Numbered from the stretch's first letter, positions 1-10,473 are shown. The stretch is 64,000 nucleotides of DNA from Prochlorococcus sp. MIT 1307 (GCF_034092395.1 NZ_CP139301.1:1968420-2032419); one strand, 5' to 3'. Notes: generated by a model from the letters alone, not told the origin. A program made the numbers and translations.

Positions 1-1
1 T

Positions 2-148
2 GCCAAGGTTGCTGGCAAAAGTCGGTGGCAGATTTTGTTGCATGGCCCTGAGTCAAGTCCTTTGCCTCTACCAAAAGGAACCGAATTATGGGATGGACTT
101 CCTAGAGGAGTTTCTCTTGCTATAGATCCAGATCCACTACAACTTTGA
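2..148 (+). CDS. priA: PriA primosomal helicase, C-terminal end (partial)
   Basis: An open frame enters from the left edge and stops with TGA at 146-148, giving 48 residues. The fragment contains GKSRWQILLHGP and ends in IDPDPLQL, which resembles the C-terminal domain of the replication-restart helicase PriA (the RYRxQLLLK-like strand and the final DVDPxxLL motif). PriA reloads the replisome at collapsed forks. The helicase and zinc-binding parts lie outside the window, so the call rests on this short tail only. The next gene is convergent and ends about 20 bases away. Confidence 0.7.
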   Translation, partial: AKVAGKSRWQILLHGPESSPLPLPKGTELWDGLPRGVSLAIDPDPLQL

Positions 149-169
149 TTTAGTGAACTAAATCACTTT

Positions 170-1261
170 TTATGGGGGTAGTTCAGGGAAACCAAAACCC
201 ATATTTAATCGAATTCTTTGAAGGACTAGGTTTAACCCAAGCAGCATGGTTACAAAGATCGTTCCTAGACCAAGGTGATTCCATCGCCATTGGCGAAATT
301 TAAGTGTGTTTACCTCGCCTTGCTTCATTGGCCATTTGACATGATCACCTTCCAATATTGGTAATGAGGGGCTACCGATTAGCTTTGCTTTGTCAATAGA
401 ATGAATATTTACCAATAGCTTTAATCCAGGAATTTCGGGTAAATCCTCTAAATTCACCACTAATTTAAATTCCTGCTGGACTCCTATAAACCAATTTTTT
501 TCTTTTAAGGACAGAATTGGCGGAGTTATTTCAAACCCTGCTGATTTAGCAGCAGTTGAGAATGTTTCTTGGAGTATAAGACTTGCTTCTTCAGATCTCA
601 ATATAGGAGTTCTGATTTTTTGACCTCCTTCTCGGAAACTTACAACTTCCCCTTTGGAATGTCTTTCCTTTAGGGCATTCTCGAATTCAAGCTGCCATGG
701 TAAAAGTTGTTTTGTATTACTTTTAATTTCCCATCCCAGTTTTATTCTATCGGGGCCAGAAATATCTACTTTGGTGGTTATTTCTACACACCCACTTAAC
801 AGAATAGTTAATGCAGCAATTACAAATAGAGTTAAAATTGAGAAGCCAAAGTCCAGTCCACTTGTCTCTCCGGTTGGAGGGAGAGGAGAAGTTTCTGAAT
901 CGTTTGATTTTTTGTTAGTTGAATAATAGTTACCTTTTGTTTGAGTCGTTAAATCTAAAGTTGGCAGTTGAATTGACCAGTTGGCTGGTCTCCCTAAGCT
1001 TGGTGATTCTAGAACCTCTAATAATTGTTTAGACATTTGGCGTAGTTCATTATCTTTACAATGGGTTAATTCACGACACATAGATATGGCTTTTTCATTG
1101 TCTCCTTTCCCCATCAACGCTGTAATCATTAGCATCCTTATCTTCGGACCCTCCTGACTATTTAGAGGTTGTTTTTGAGCTAATTCCTCTAGTGCAATTA
1201 GGCATTGACTGTAGTCACCTCGCTCTAAGGCAGCCTCAGCAAATGCTAGGGCTGAGTCCAT
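170..1261 (-). CDS. DUF3153-type membrane/lipoprotein with helical N-terminal domain
   Basis: The 363-residue product has three parts. Residues 1-100 are a helical, TPR-like region (ALAFAEAALERGDYSQ and similar pairs). A linker follows, then a hydrophobic segment near 138-158 that ends in LLSGC, a plausible lipobox. The rest is a beta-rich region with a second membrane helix near the C-terminus (LGTIFVTMLLGLNLVL). The arrangement matches a cyanobacterial DUF3153 family of unknown function. The protein is probably anchored in the thylakoid or plasma membrane. Its start codon lies 4 bases beyond the argB stop codon on the same strand, so the two genes are probably cotranscribed. No catalytic residues can be named. 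Confidence 0.75.
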   Translation of the reverse strand: MDSALAFAEAALERGDYSQCLIALEELAQKQPLNSQEGPKIRMLMITALMGKGDNEKAISMCRELTHCKDNELRQMSKQLLEVLESPSLGRPANWSIQLPTLDLTTQTKGNYYSTNKKSNDSETSPLPPTGETSGLDFGFSILTLFVIAALTILLSGCVEITTKVDISGPDRIKLGWEIKSNTKQLLPWQLEFENALKERHSKGEVVSFREGGQKIRTPILRSEEASLILQETFSTAAKSAGFEITPPILSLKEKNWFIGVQQEFKLVVNLEDLPEIPGLKLLVNIHSIDKAKLIGSPSLPILEGDHVKWPMKQGEVNTLKFRQWRWNHLGLGTIFVTMLLGLNLVLQRIRLNMGFGFPELPP

Positions 1262-1264
1262 ATC

Positions 1265-2191
1265 TCAGCTACTTCCTAAAAACATTGTTCCTATCCCAGA
1301 GTTGGTAAAGATTTCCAGTAGAAGGGCATGAGGAACTCGCCCATCGATGATATGAGCAGCAGCCACTCCTTGCGCTAAAGCTCTTATACAGCATTCAGTT
1401 TTAGGGGTCATTCCACCATTAACTATGTCGTCATTGATTAGTTGACGTGCTTCCATCAAACTTATTTGTTTTATTAGTGATGAAGAGTCATTTTTGTCTC
1501 TCAGAATGCCAGGGGTGTCAGTTAAAAGGATTAGTTTTTCTGCTTCCAGGGACGCTGCAAGTTCACCCGCTACTGTATCTGCATTGATATTGTGAGAACG
1601 ACCATTTTGTGTTGCAGCAACGCTTGATATAACTGGGACGTAGCCTTTTGAAAGTAGTGGCTCCAGAACATCTGGATTCACACTTGCAACATCTCCTACC
1701 AGGCCATGGCTCCCATCCCCCCATGGGCGAGCTTTTATTAAACCGCCGTCTATTCCACTTAGGCCAACTGCTTGTGCTCCAAGCTGGTTTATTCCGCTAA
1801 CAATTTGCTTATTAACTCTTCCAACAAGCACCATTTCAACAACATCCATTGTTTCTGCATCTGTCACTCTTAGTCCGTCACGAAATTCAGCAGCAATATC
1901 AAGCCTTTGAAGCCATTGGTTGATTTCAGGACCTCCGCCATGGACTACAACAGGTTGCACTCCTACGCTTGCCAAAAGAGCGATATCTCTAAAAACGGCC
2001 GTTTGTAAGGCCTTGTGAGCCATTGCCGCACCGCCATATTTGATGACAATTCTGCGCCCAGCAAATCTTTGGATATATGGCAGAGCTTCACTGAGTACAG
2101 AAACTCTCAGTGATTCATCTTCTAATTTGGTTACTTGATTAGCGTCCAAGAAAGGATTAATCACTGTTATGTCACTGTCCGTTAGTCCCAT
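1265..2191 (-). CDS. argB: Acetylglutamate kinase
   Basis: ArgB phosphorylates N-acetylglutamate, the committed and arginine-regulated step of arginine synthesis; in cyanobacteria it is the classic target of PII (GlnB). Visible family motifs are the nucleotide-binding VIKYGGAAM near residue 50, [12 protein letters not shown], and the [12 protein letters not shown] stretch that binds acetylglutamate. The frame is open to 2230, but the ATG at 2191 ([10 protein letters not shown]) gives a length nearer the family's ~300 residues and a short 20-base overlap with the upstream DUF2854 gene, so it is preferred. The long N-terminal helix typical of PII-regulated hexameric enzymes is present ([13 protein letters not shown]). 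Confidence 0.95.
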   Translation of the reverse strand: MGLTDSDITVINPFLDANQVTKLEDESLRVSVLSEALPYIQRFAGRRIVIKYGGAAMAHKALQTAVFRDIALLASVGVQPVVVHGGGPEINQWLQRLDIAAEFRDGLRVTDAETMDVVEMVLVGRVNKQIVSGINQLGAQAVGLSGIDGGLIKARPWGDGSHGLVGDVASVNPDVLEPLLSKGYVPVISSVAATQNGRSHNINADTVAGELAASLEAEKLILLTDTPGILRDKNDSSSLIKQISLMEARQLINDDIVNGGMTPKTECCIRALAQGVAAAHIIDGRVPHALLLEIFTNSGIGTMFLGSS

Positions 2192-2750
2192 GCTGAGTTG
2201 TTTGTTCAACTTCGCTTTGTTTTGGAACAATCATTAAATCAATTTGACCTTCTTGTGGTGAAATTAATTCTGCTTGCATATCTTTAGCAAAAAATCTTCC
2301 TAGGCGCTCTTGTTTTTCTTGCCAGCGATCAAAAGGCACCCCTGCGATGTTAAACCTTAAACGAATTCCCAGGCCCTTTGTAGTTTCTAATTCTTCTATT
2401 TCCAATAGTTGTGGTGGATTTTCTTGGTCCCATAGTTTTAGGGCAATTAGAGAAGACTCAAGATGAGCATGTTGTCCATAGCGCCATCTAGTTACATCTT
2501 TCACAACTTTTGCAAGTTCTGGAGACTCTTTTCTTTCGACTTTTGAGAGTTGAGACTTAGGACTGATTTTTTTTGTTGGCCGTAATTCTGTTGTCTTTAG
2601 CGCGAGTCCCCCCAAGAAGATTGGGAACCCGTAAAAGAGTGTTGGGACGCTGAGGTTTGCTGCGCCTGATAAATAAGCTGTCAAACCTACAACTGTTAGG
2701 ACAGCTCCCGAAACAGTTATTAAGTTGGCTGGGGAAATTAGTTCCTTCAT
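2172..2750 (-). CDS. DUF2854 membrane protein
   Basis: The product is 192 residues with two closely spaced hydrophobic segments (about residues 8-28 and 35-52, with the [13 protein letters not shown] motif), followed by a soluble domain rich in charged residues. This fits the DUF2854 family conserved in cyanobacteria and chloroplasts, whose function is unknown to me. The gene overlaps argB by about 20 bases and is likely translated with it. A short gene on the opposite strand begins just upstream, so this is the first gene of a leftward operon with argB and the DUF3153 gene. Confidence 0.8.
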   Translation of the reverse strand: MKELISPANLITVSGAVLTVVGLTAYLSGAANLSVPTLFYGFPIFLGGLALKTTELRPTKKISPKSQLSKVERKESPELAKVVKDVTRWRYGQHAHLESSLIALKLWDQENPPQLLEIEELETTKGLGIRLRFNIAGVPFDRWQEKQERLGRFFAKDMQAELISPQEGQIDLMIVPKQSEVEQTTQHGTNGQ

Positions 2751-2802
2751 GATGTCATTTTTGCGCTCAATGTTCGAGGATGGTTCTTTTGGAGGATGTT
2801 CA

Positions 2803-2994
2803 ATGGCAATTGCTCAAAATAAATCGAAAAATCTTTCTGCGTTAATAGCTAAGTTGGATAAGGATAGAGCTTGGTTATTGGAGCAGATCGATCGTGGAAA
2901 CTGGCCTGAGCTTCGATTGGATTTGGCTGCATTAGAAAGGGAGCTAGGCCAACTCGTAAGCAAGGCTTCTGATCAAGTCGAGGGAGAGAGTTGA
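2803..2994 (+). CDS. Small conserved-type hypothetical protein
   Basis: This 63-residue acidic, helical protein (MAIAQNKSKN start) has a GGAGG ribosome-binding site at 2791-2795, 7 bases before the ATG at 2803. The frame is open from 2725, but the upstream part overlaps the divergent DUF2854 start and has no good ribosome-binding site. The helical core (LSALIAKLDKDRAWLLEQIDRGNWPELRLDLAALERELGQL broken into two helices) looks like a small coiled-coil protein. I do not recognise a function. It converges on ssb, which ends 13 bases downstream. Confidence 0.6.
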   Translation: MAIAQNKSKNLSALIAKLDKDRAWLLEQIDRGNWPELRLDLAALERELGQLVSKASDQVEGES

Positions 2995-3007
2995 CATAAG
3001 GGATCCT

Positions 3008-3484
3008 TCAGAATGGAATGTCATCTGTATCTGGTACAAGCGGAGCGCTATTCCAGCTAACTGATTCATCTTTCGATTCTAGGCCCTGTGATCTTGGAGG
3101 ATTGTTCGCAGGTGATTTCTCAGAAGATGTGTTCACTCTCGTGGAAGCAAAATTTGTACTGTTTATTTCTTCTTCAACTGGTGCAGAAAGATTGTGGAAT
3201 TTAGTAAGGGTCAACTCGGCACGCTTCTCTTTGCTCCCATCTTGACGTGGGATTGTATTCATTCTCAAACGACCTTCCACAACAAGCTTTTGTCCTTCTT
3301 GAACACGATTTTGCAACTCTTGAGCCATGTTTCCCCAGCCAACAACCTTGAGTTCGCTAGATGGGTCATCCGCTCGAAGCCCTTCGAATAACACTTCCAT
3401 TTCTGCAATAGGGGTTTTGTTGTCTTGTGTATAACGAATCGTTGGAGCTTTCTTAACTTGGACTTCGAGCAAGCAGTGGTTCAT
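3008..3484 (-). CDS. ssb: Single-stranded DNA-binding protein
   Basis: The 158-residue protein has an N-terminal OB fold (residues 1-105), with the family strands IAEMEVLFEG, LKVVGWGNMAQEL and KLVVEGRLRMNT, then a flexible Ser/Asn-rich linker. It ends in DTDDIPF, the acidic tip that SSB proteins use to recruit replication and repair partners. It differs from the longest E. coli-type SSBs in the less typical N-terminus MNHCLLEVQVKKAP, which is common in cyanobacterial SSBs. cobK is divergent and starts about 30 bases upstream. Confidence 0.93.
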   Translation of the reverse strand: MNHCLLEVQVKKAPTIRYTQDNKTPIAEMEVLFEGLRADDPSSELKVVGWGNMAQELQNRVQEGQKLVVEGRLRMNTIPRQDGSKEKRAELTLTKFHNLSAPVEEEINSTNFASTRVNTSSEKSPANNPPRSQGLESKDESVSWNSAPLVPDTDDIPF

Positions 3485-3513
3485 TTCATGTTCTTGTAGT
3501 GAGGGCTATCTTG

Positions 3514-4320
3514 ATGCAATTTCAAAAGAATGGCCAGAGGCATATTTGGTTACTTGCAGGCACCGGTGAAGGTCCTACTATTGCGTCTCTTTTGATTGAA
3601 CAAGGCTGGAAGGTTAGCGTTAGTGTTGTTTCTATTCAAGCTTCCTGGCCTTATTCAGAGATGTCTTTGACATCTCTTTGTATTGGGCCCCTTCAAGGCG
3701 TTGAAGGTATTAAAGGATTCCTTGACGAAGCCTTAAATGAGCACCAAGGATTTGATTGGGTGATAGATGCAACTCATCCTTTTGCAGTGGAAATCAGTTC
3801 GAATCTTGAGAAGGCCTGTAGAGAATTTGGTCAGAATTTGCTTCGATATGAGAGGCCTTTGGAGGCGCCATCTAGGACGTTTTTGATTAAGGATTTATCA
3901 GGGCTTTCTAATTGTTCTTTGCAAGGGAAAAATATTTTGATGGCTCTTGGGGCAAGACACCTTCATGAGGCTGTGCATGCAGCTCGTCAATGTGGTGCAA
4001 GGGTATTTGCTCGAGTTCTGCCAACTCCAGAAAGTCTAAAGCAATCTTTAAATTGTTTACTTCCTGAAGATGACCTGGCGGTTTTTCGCCCGCTTCAAGG
4101 TAATCAGATTGGAGATTTGGAAAGAGCTCTTTGTAGGCGTTGGTCAATCAGTGATGTTATTTGTAGGCAGTCTGGTGGGGCTACTCAAGAACTCTGGCAG
4201 GATATTTGTCATCAGGAGGGCATAAATTTATGGCTTATTTCGCGCCCTAAACTTGTTAGTAAAGTAGAAGTTTTTCATACTTTTAATGCTGTGATGGGTC
4301 GAATCTCAATATCCAAATAG
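3514..4320 (+). CDS. cobK: Precorrin-6x reductase (CobK/CbiJ family)
   Basis: CobK reduces the corrin macrocycle precursor with NADPH in cobalamin synthesis. The start of the protein has the nucleotide-binding LLAGTGEG motif. WVIDATHPFAVEIS with LLRYERP is the family's substrate-binding hallmark, and FRPLQGNQIGDLERALCRRWSISDVICRQSGG is a typical C-terminal half, given here in pieces: QIGDLERALCRRW and ICRQSGG. The frame is open from a GTG at 3499; the ATG at 3514 is a simpler start and keeps the fold. The cobO gene near 23 kb belongs to the same pathway. Confidence 0.88.
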   Translation: MQFQKNGQRHIWLLAGTGEGPTIASLLIEQGWKVSVSVVSIQASWPYSEMSLTSLCIGPLQGVEGIKGFLDEALNEHQGFDWVIDATHPFAVEISSNLEKACREFGQNLLRYERPLEAPSRTFLIKDLSGLSNCSLQGKNILMALGARHLHEAVHAARQCGARVFARVLPTPESLKQSLNCLLPEDDLAVFRPLQGNQIGDLERALCRRWSISDVICRQSGGATQELWQDICHQEGINLWLISRPKLVSKVEVFHTFNAVMGRISISK

Positions 4321-4352
4321 GCTTTAGAAGTTCTTTTCATGTTTGCACTTCC

Positions 4353-4700
4353 ATGGTTAATGAAGACTCTTCTGATGAATTGGTTTTAGTTCTCACAACA
4401 GAAGTAAGCACTAATATTGCTGATAGCTTGGCAAAAGAACTGTTAAGGCAAAAACTTGCGGCTTGTGTGAATCTTCGTGAAATAAGAAGCTATTTTATGT
4501 GGGAGGGAGAACTGGAAGAAGTTAAAGAGGCTCAACTATTAATTAAAACAACTAATAATCAGTTGCAGAATCTCCTAGAAATGATTACGGATTTACATAG
4601 TTACGAAACCCCTGAACTAATACATTGGCATGTATCTGCTAGTGATGCTTATATGGAATGGGTTAAAGAAGTTACTTTGCCTGCTTATGAGTCTAACTAA
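4353..4700 (+). CDS. cutA: CutA1-type divalent ion tolerance protein
   Basis: The 115-residue protein carries the CutA1 signature elements: LVLTTEVSTNIADSLAKEL, the KLAACVN loop, the YFMWEGELEE strand, LLIKTT, and the HSYETPELI segment. CutA1 forms a very stable trimer with a ferredoxin-like (PII-like) fold. The role in copper tolerance named in E. coli is weakly supported elsewhere. The last 8 bases overlap the end of the convergent PfkB kinase gene. Confidence 0.9.
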   Translation: MVNEDSSDELVLVLTTEVSTNIADSLAKELLRQKLAACVNLREIRSYFMWEGELEEVKEAQLLIKTTNNQLQNLLEMITDLHSYETPELIHWHVSASDAYMEWVKEVTLPAYESN

Positions 4701-5706
4701 AGGAGTTTTCTGCTAGCAAACTCTTAAGCGGAACCTGCGACCTTGATCCAAGCTGAGTAACAATTTGCCCCGCACATAGTGATCCAATCGCCCCACATTT
4801 AATGAGATCTTGGCCAGCTGTATAACCATAAAGGAACCCACCTGCATATAGATCACCGGCTCCAGTAGTGTCTATTAGCGTGCCCATTTTATAGGGATTG
4901 ATTTCATAGGTATTATCTTCAGAAAGAATTATTGACCCCTTTTCTCCACAAGTAAGAGCTGTTACCTCGCAGCGATCTCTTACATTGTTTATTGCCATTT
5001 TTAAGTCTTTAGCTTGGTAAAGAGAAATTATTTCACTTTCATTAGCAAAAAGAATATCGATATGGTTATTTACAAGATTCAGAAAACTTTCTCGGTGCCT
5101 TTCTACACAGAAAGAATCAGAAAGTGAGAGGGCTACTTTCCCCCCTGCACTCTTGCATGTTTCAGCTGCAGCAATAAAGGCTCTTTTAGCAGCTGGATTG
5201 TCCCATAAATAACCTTCCAAATACAGTACTTTGGTTTTTTTGACCATTGAAAGATCTAAATCTTTTGGCTCAAGTAACACTGAAGCCCCTAGATAAGTAC
5301 ACATTGTGCGTTGGGCATCAGGAGTTACAAATATCAAACACCTAGCAGTTGCAGGGCCTTCTAAAGCTGGCGGTGTTTCATAACAGGCTCCTGCAGAACG
5401 TATGTCTTGAGTGAAAATTTCGCCAAGGCTGTCATCTCTAACTCGACCAATAAATCCTGATTTGCTTCCTAGCTGTGCAAGTCCAGCAAGTGTGTTTGCG
5501 GCAGAACCGCCTGAGGTTTTGTGCCCATGTTCAATAGATCCATAAAGTTGTTCTGCCTGTTTTTCATCTAATAAAACCATGCTTCCCTTTGTTAGGGATT
5601 TGGCCTTTAAAAAAGAATCTTTGGTTTGAACAAGTATGTCAACAATGGCATTTCCAATCCCGATCACATCAAAATCATGATTTCTAAACCTTGAATCCAT
5701 TGACAT
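4693..5706 (-). CDS. PfkB-family carbohydrate/nucleoside kinase
   Basis: This 337-residue ribokinase-fold kinase has the N-terminal strand FDVIGIGNAIVDILV, the substrate-site GGSAANTLAGLAQLG motif and the C-terminal signature DTTGAGDLYAGGFLYG with its catalytic aspartate. Close relatives are annotated as adenosine kinase or generic sugar kinase, and the substrate cannot be decided from sequence. It lies 57 bases downstream of purA on the same strand. An adenosine kinase would fit a purine-salvage context, but that is inference. Confidence 0.85.
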   Translation of the reverse strand: MSMDSRFRNHDFDVIGIGNAIVDILVQTKDSFLKAKSLTKGSMVLLDEKQAEQLYGSIEHGHKTSGGSAANTLAGLAQLGSKSGFIGRVRDDSLGEIFTQDIRSAGACYETPPALEGPATARCLIFVTPDAQRTMCTYLGASVLLEPKDLDLSMVKKTKVLYLEGYLWDNPAAKRAFIAAAETCKSAGGKVALSLSDSFCVERHRESFLNLVNNHIDILFANESEIISLYQAKDLKMAINNVRDRCEVTALTCGEKGSIILSEDNTYEINPYKMGTLIDTTGAGDLYAGGFLYGYTAGQDLIKCGAIGSLCAGQIVTQLGSRSQVPLKSLLAENSFS

Positions 5707-5762
5707 TAAACTCTTGAATAGTGTTAGGTGAGTTGAAAAGAAAATAATTTTCTTTGAACTAG

Positions 5763-7142
<1,380 letters not shown>

Positions 7143-7170
7143 TCAAAGGACTGAAATTAAAGAGCATTTT

Positions 7171-7605
7171 TCAACTTTCTTTTGTGGCAAGTTGTGCTGC
7201 TTTCTCCAGTTCGTTGTTTAGGCGTTCTTTTAATTGATCAGGCAAAACTCGATTAGGAAAAGTCTTGTAATGTCCAGCCATTGCATTCAGAGCTGTCTGC
7301 ATTGTTGTATATGACATGCTTTGATTTACTTGAGAGCGGTTTCTATATCTTGATATATATGCGGTGATTAGCTGAACCGCTTCAATTTCTGCTTCTGGTT
7401 TACGTTCTTCATCTTTTGGAATTGCAATAGTTTCTTGGAGGCTGTGAGCTACTGAGACAGTGTCGCTGATGTAGTCGCCACTCATTAAAGCTCCACTGGC
7501 TTCAACACTTGGGACCAGAGGACTCAATATTAGACAAAGTCCAATCAAGACAGCCAGAGCTGCTCCCAGCGCCCTCTTGTACAGGTTCTGGAAAGCGGAA
7601 GTCAT
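7171..7605 (-). CDS. psb27: Photosystem II assembly protein Psb27
   Basis: Psb27 is a lumenal lipoprotein that binds CP43 and holds off manganese-cluster assembly during photosystem II maturation and repair. The 144-residue product has a basic N-terminus and a hydrophobic export segment (LGAALAVLIGLCLILSPL). The mature four-helix region contains the family segments YISDTVSVAHSLQ, AVQLITAYISRYRN and ALNAMAGHYKTFPNRVLPDQ. No clear lipobox cysteine sits at the end of the signal region, since the segment runs ...SPLVPSVEASG, so in this organism it may be released rather than lipid-anchored. Confidence 0.9.
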   Translation of the reverse strand: MTSAFQNLYKRALGAALAVLIGLCLILSPLVPSVEASGALMSGDYISDTVSVAHSLQETIAIPKDEERKPEAEIEAVQLITAYISRYRNRSQVNQSMSYTTMQTALNAMAGHYKTFPNRVLPDQLKERLNNELEKAAQLATKES

Positions 7606-7652
7606 TTGTCAATAGCGAGGTCCTTTGACTTTATAGGGCAAGAGAAGCTATA

Positions 7653-9443
7653 TCAGGTTCTTTCTGCAAAGATCTCCTCTAATAGTTTTTGCATGGCTTT
7701 GTCACTACTTAATAACTTGGACTGTTTATTTGATCTCTTGACTAATTCAACTTTTCCTGACGCGGCATCCCTTCCTACGACAATTCTCCATGGGATACCA
7801 ATCAGATCTGCATCTTTGAACTTAACTCCAGCTCTTTCAGCTCTATCGTCTAACAAGGTATCAATGCCTTTGGATTGCAAAAATTGATAAAGCTTTTCCC
7901 CTAAATCTTTTTGTGAGGGGTCTTTGATATTGGCTATTACAACAATTACTTCGAATGGAGCAATTGCAATTGGCCAGCAAATACCAATTTCGTCGTGATT
8001 TTGCTCTACTGCAGCCTGGGCCAGCCTGGAAATACCTATGCCATAACAACCCATTATGAAAGGCTCTTGTTTCCCCTCTTCATTTGTAAAACTTGCTCCT
8101 AATGCTTGGGAATATTTGCGCCCAAGTTGAAAGATGTGTCCAACTTCAATGCCTCTTTTTTCGATAAGCTTTTGGCTTGGATCATGAAGGCATAAATCCC
8201 CGGCTTTTGCATTCCTTAGATCAAATTGTTCTGGTAGCCCTCCAAGGAGCTCCCAATTCATGAAAATTCGATGCTGGTCTTTTGTGTTAGCACCGCACAC
8301 AAAGTTTGTGAGTTCGGCAGCAGTTTTATCCGCTATCCTAAGGAACTTGTTGTTCCATTGTTTCGCACCATTCAATATAGAATCTGTTAAGTCAGGACCA
8401 ATAGATCCGAAGGGCCAAACTTCTAAGCCTTGGACCTTTAGTTGCTCAGGAGTGATTTGTGAAACACCAAGAACTCCTTTGCTTCTCTTCTTAGTTAGTA
8501 CATTTATTAGCTTTACATTGTTAAGCTCTTGGTCTCCTCTAATACTTATTAATATAGGTTGTTGTTCACCATCTTCAAAAACAGCCAAGGTTAGAATTAC
8601 TTTTAGAATTTGTGATTTTAAGAGATTGTTCGATTTGCAGAGATCTTCAATAGATTTTTGATTCGGAGTCTCAAGAATACTGGGCTTATTATTTGCTAAA
8701 GCGAGTGCCTCTGGTGCTTTTGAAACTGCTTTTTCTTGATTCGCTGAGTAAAGACCATCTAAGCTTAATAAGATCAAGTCTTCCCCTGACTCTGCTGTGA
8801 CCATGAATTCTTGAGATCCAGAACCGCCTATCGCTCCACTATCAGCATCTACTGGGACTGTTTGTACACCACATCTTAAGAAGATTTGTTTATACGCTTT
8901 ATGCATTGTGTTGTAAGTATTTCTTAGATCTTCTTCATTTGCGTGAAAAGAGTATGCATCTTTCATGATGAATTCTCGGCTACGCATTAAGCCAAATCTT
9001 GGACGAATCTCATCTCTAAATTTTGTTTGGATCTGATAAAGACTTACTGGTAATTGTTTGTATGAGTTAAGTAGATCTCCTGCGATTTTTGTTATTATTT
9101 CTTCATGAGTAGGGCCGAGCCCGAGTTTTCTTCCTTGACGATCTTCTAGATGGAACATAATACCTTCTCCAGCTGTATAACTGGTCCATCTGCCACTCTT
9201 TTCCCATAATTCAGCAGGATGTAATTGAGGCAAAAGTGTTTGAAGGCAACCTGCAGAGTCCATTTCTTGTTGAACAATTTTTGTGATTTTGCTCAGGACT
9301 CTCCATAGCAGAGGCATGTAGGCATACACCCCTGCTGTAATACGACGAATGAAGCCTCCTCTTAGAAGCAGTTGGTGTGAAGTTATTTCTGCTTCGGCTG
9401 GAACGTCTCTTAGCGTCACCAGCATTAGGCGGGAGACGCGCAT
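7653..9443 (-). CDS. proS: Prolyl-tRNA synthetase (bacterial type)
   Basis: The 596-residue class II synthetase charges tRNA-Pro. Motif 2 is visible as FRDEIRPRFGLMRSREFIMKDAYSF (quoted in part: RPRFGLMRSREF) and motif 3 as GCYGIGISRLAQ. Between them lies the insertion domain (about residues 225-385) that edits Ala-tRNA-Pro in bacterial-type enzymes. The anticodon-binding domain starts near IAPFEVIVVIAN. The ATG at 9443 is followed by the typical MRVSRLMLVTLRDVPAEAE start. It is divergent from the gene at 9588, and the shared upstream region contains a CRP-like palindrome. Confidence 0.96.
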   Translation of the reverse strand: MRVSRLMLVTLRDVPAEAEITSHQLLLRGGFIRRITAGVYAYMPLLWRVLSKITKIVQQEMDSAGCLQTLLPQLHPAELWEKSGRWTSYTAGEGIMFHLEDRQGRKLGLGPTHEEIITKIAGDLLNSYKQLPVSLYQIQTKFRDEIRPRFGLMRSREFIMKDAYSFHANEEDLRNTYNTMHKAYKQIFLRCGVQTVPVDADSGAIGGSGSQEFMVTAESGEDLILLSLDGLYSANQEKAVSKAPEALALANNKPSILETPNQKSIEDLCKSNNLLKSQILKVILTLAVFEDGEQQPILISIRGDQELNNVKLINVLTKKRSKGVLGVSQITPEQLKVQGLEVWPFGSIGPDLTDSILNGAKQWNNKFLRIADKTAAELTNFVCGANTKDQHRIFMNWELLGGLPEQFDLRNAKAGDLCLHDPSQKLIEKRGIEVGHIFQLGRKYSQALGASFTNEEGKQEPFIMGCYGIGISRLAQAAVEQNHDEIGICWPIAIAPFEVIVVIANIKDPSQKDLGEKLYQFLQSKGIDTLLDDRAERAGVKFKDADLIGIPWRIVVGRDAASGKVELVKRSNKQSKLLSSDKAMQKLLEEIFAERT

Positions 9444-9492
9444 AGTTCTTATTGCATAGAAGAAAAGAAACTAACACCCGGTATAAATAACC

Positions 9493-9512
9493 AATGTGAG
9501 GATTGTCACATT
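9493..9512. promoter_or_regulatory. CRP-like palindromic operator
   Basis: The sequence AATGTGA-GGATTG-TCACATT is a perfect 7-bp inverted repeat around 6 bases. It matches the TGTGA-N6-TCACA consensus of CRP-family regulators, including the outer AA/TT. It lies between divergent proS (start 9443) and the putative DNA-binding gene (start 9588). A TATAAAT element at 9482-9488 just to its left could be a -10 box for rightward transcription, in which case the site would overlap the start point. A further TGTGA half site follows at 9515-9519. Which regulator binds is unknown. Confidence 0.5.
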
Positions 9513-9587
9513 CCTGTGAACTGCTCTGTTGAGGTTGAGTTTGCTCTGCTAATTTCTCATGAACCGATGGCTTCCTGAGAGGAGATT

Positions 9588-10052
9588 ATGTTCAGTGGGC
9601 ATGTAGATCCTAATTCTATTGGTTCTTCTTCAGTGCCTGAACTAAGTAAAGATATTCAAGCCGTAATAGCTAACTCTGACTCGCTTGTTGGCGTTGATGA
9701 TGTTCAAAGATCTTTAAATCGTTCAAGGGCATCAGTGTATCGGTATACCAATACAGACCCTCGTAATCTTAACCCTACATTTAACCCGCGGAAGCTAAAT
9801 CCTGAATATAGAAGTGATCAGAAAGACCCGCTTTTGTTTCATCCCAATGAAGTTGCTCGCTTCGCAAAAGATATTCTTAGAATCAAAGAAGTAACCGTTG
9901 AGGTGCTTAACTCTCCTTCTACTGCAACTCAACAGGTATTAGTTTCTATTCTTGAAGAACTTCGTTTCATTAGATCTCATATTGAGGACTTGAAGAATTC
10001 TCCTGCTGATCTTTCGACTCATCGTGACCTTCAAGATCGTCCTGCTGCATAG
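9588..10052 (+). CDS. Putative helix-turn-helix DNA-binding protein
   Basis: The product is 154 residues with a GAGAGGAG ribosome-binding site before the ATG. Residues 30-60 (LVGVDDVQRSLNRSRASVYRYTNTDP) look like a MerR- or resolvase-type helix-turn-helix in which a tyrosine/arginine-rich recognition helix follows a short turn. LLFHPNEVARFAKDIL and a C-terminal helix with LVSILEELRFIRSHIEDL suggest a dimerising coil. I recall similar conserved hypotheticals in marine cyanobacteria but cannot name a function. A perfect CRP-like palindrome lies about 80 bases upstream, so the gene may be regulated together with proS. Confidence 0.65.
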   Translation: MFSGHVDPNSIGSSSVPELSKDIQAVIANSDSLVGVDDVQRSLNRSRASVYRYTNTDPRNLNPTFNPRKLNPEYRSDQKDPLLFHPNEVARFAKDILRIKEVTVEVLNSPSTATQQVLVSILEELRFIRSHIEDLKNSPADLSTHRDLQDRPAA

Positions 10053-10173
10053 CTGAATTAAATGACAGAATTAAGTGCAGCTTGTTTGGAAATGGTTTCC
10101 TCCTTTCTTTAGTTGCCTAGCTTCAAACCCCTTTTATGTCATTTCTTGCTGGGCTTTCTCAATTCACCTATGA

Positions 10174-10473
10174 ATGGATTCCGAATTAACTGCCATCTCA
10201 AAGCCTTATATCCAGGGTGAGATGTCATCAAAATCGTCTCAAAATGGAGTAATAGAAGGCATAGATGGTGAAGACCCTTACACTTTGAGTGGTACTTCTA
10301 TTCCTTTGTTTGGTTTGACTATGGCGATTGCTGTAGTTGGAGTTCCTTTAGTAGCAGTGCTTACTGAAAGGCCTTCAAGCAGGGAAATATTTGTCCCCAC
10401 TGCCGTAGAAAGTGATGGATCTAAGCTCCCTCTTACCCTCTCCCTCCCCAGGCTTGGTGAATCTCGTAGTTGA
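10174..10473 (+). CDS. Small single-pass membrane protein overlapping ppa
   Basis: The 99-residue frame has a hydrophilic start, one hydrophobic helix ([21 protein letters not shown], roughly residues 43-63) and a short tail containing [11 protein letters not shown] second ATG at 10222 (MSSKSS) is an alternative start. The frame ends 59 bases inside ppa in a different reading frame. Because ppa is certain, the overlap either means true overlapping genes or that this frame is shorter than drawn. The balanced residue composition and membrane helix support it being real. No function is recognised. Confidence 0.55.
   Translation: MDSELTAISKPYIQGEMSSKSSQNGVIEGIDGEDPYTLSGTSIPLFGLTMAIAVVGVPLVAVLTERPSSREIFVPTAVESDGSKLPLTLSLPRLGESRS

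Noticed and set aside
1251..1269. GCTGAG/CTCAGC repeat at the argB stop
   Set aside because: Only six pairs and at a coding junction, so it may be chance.
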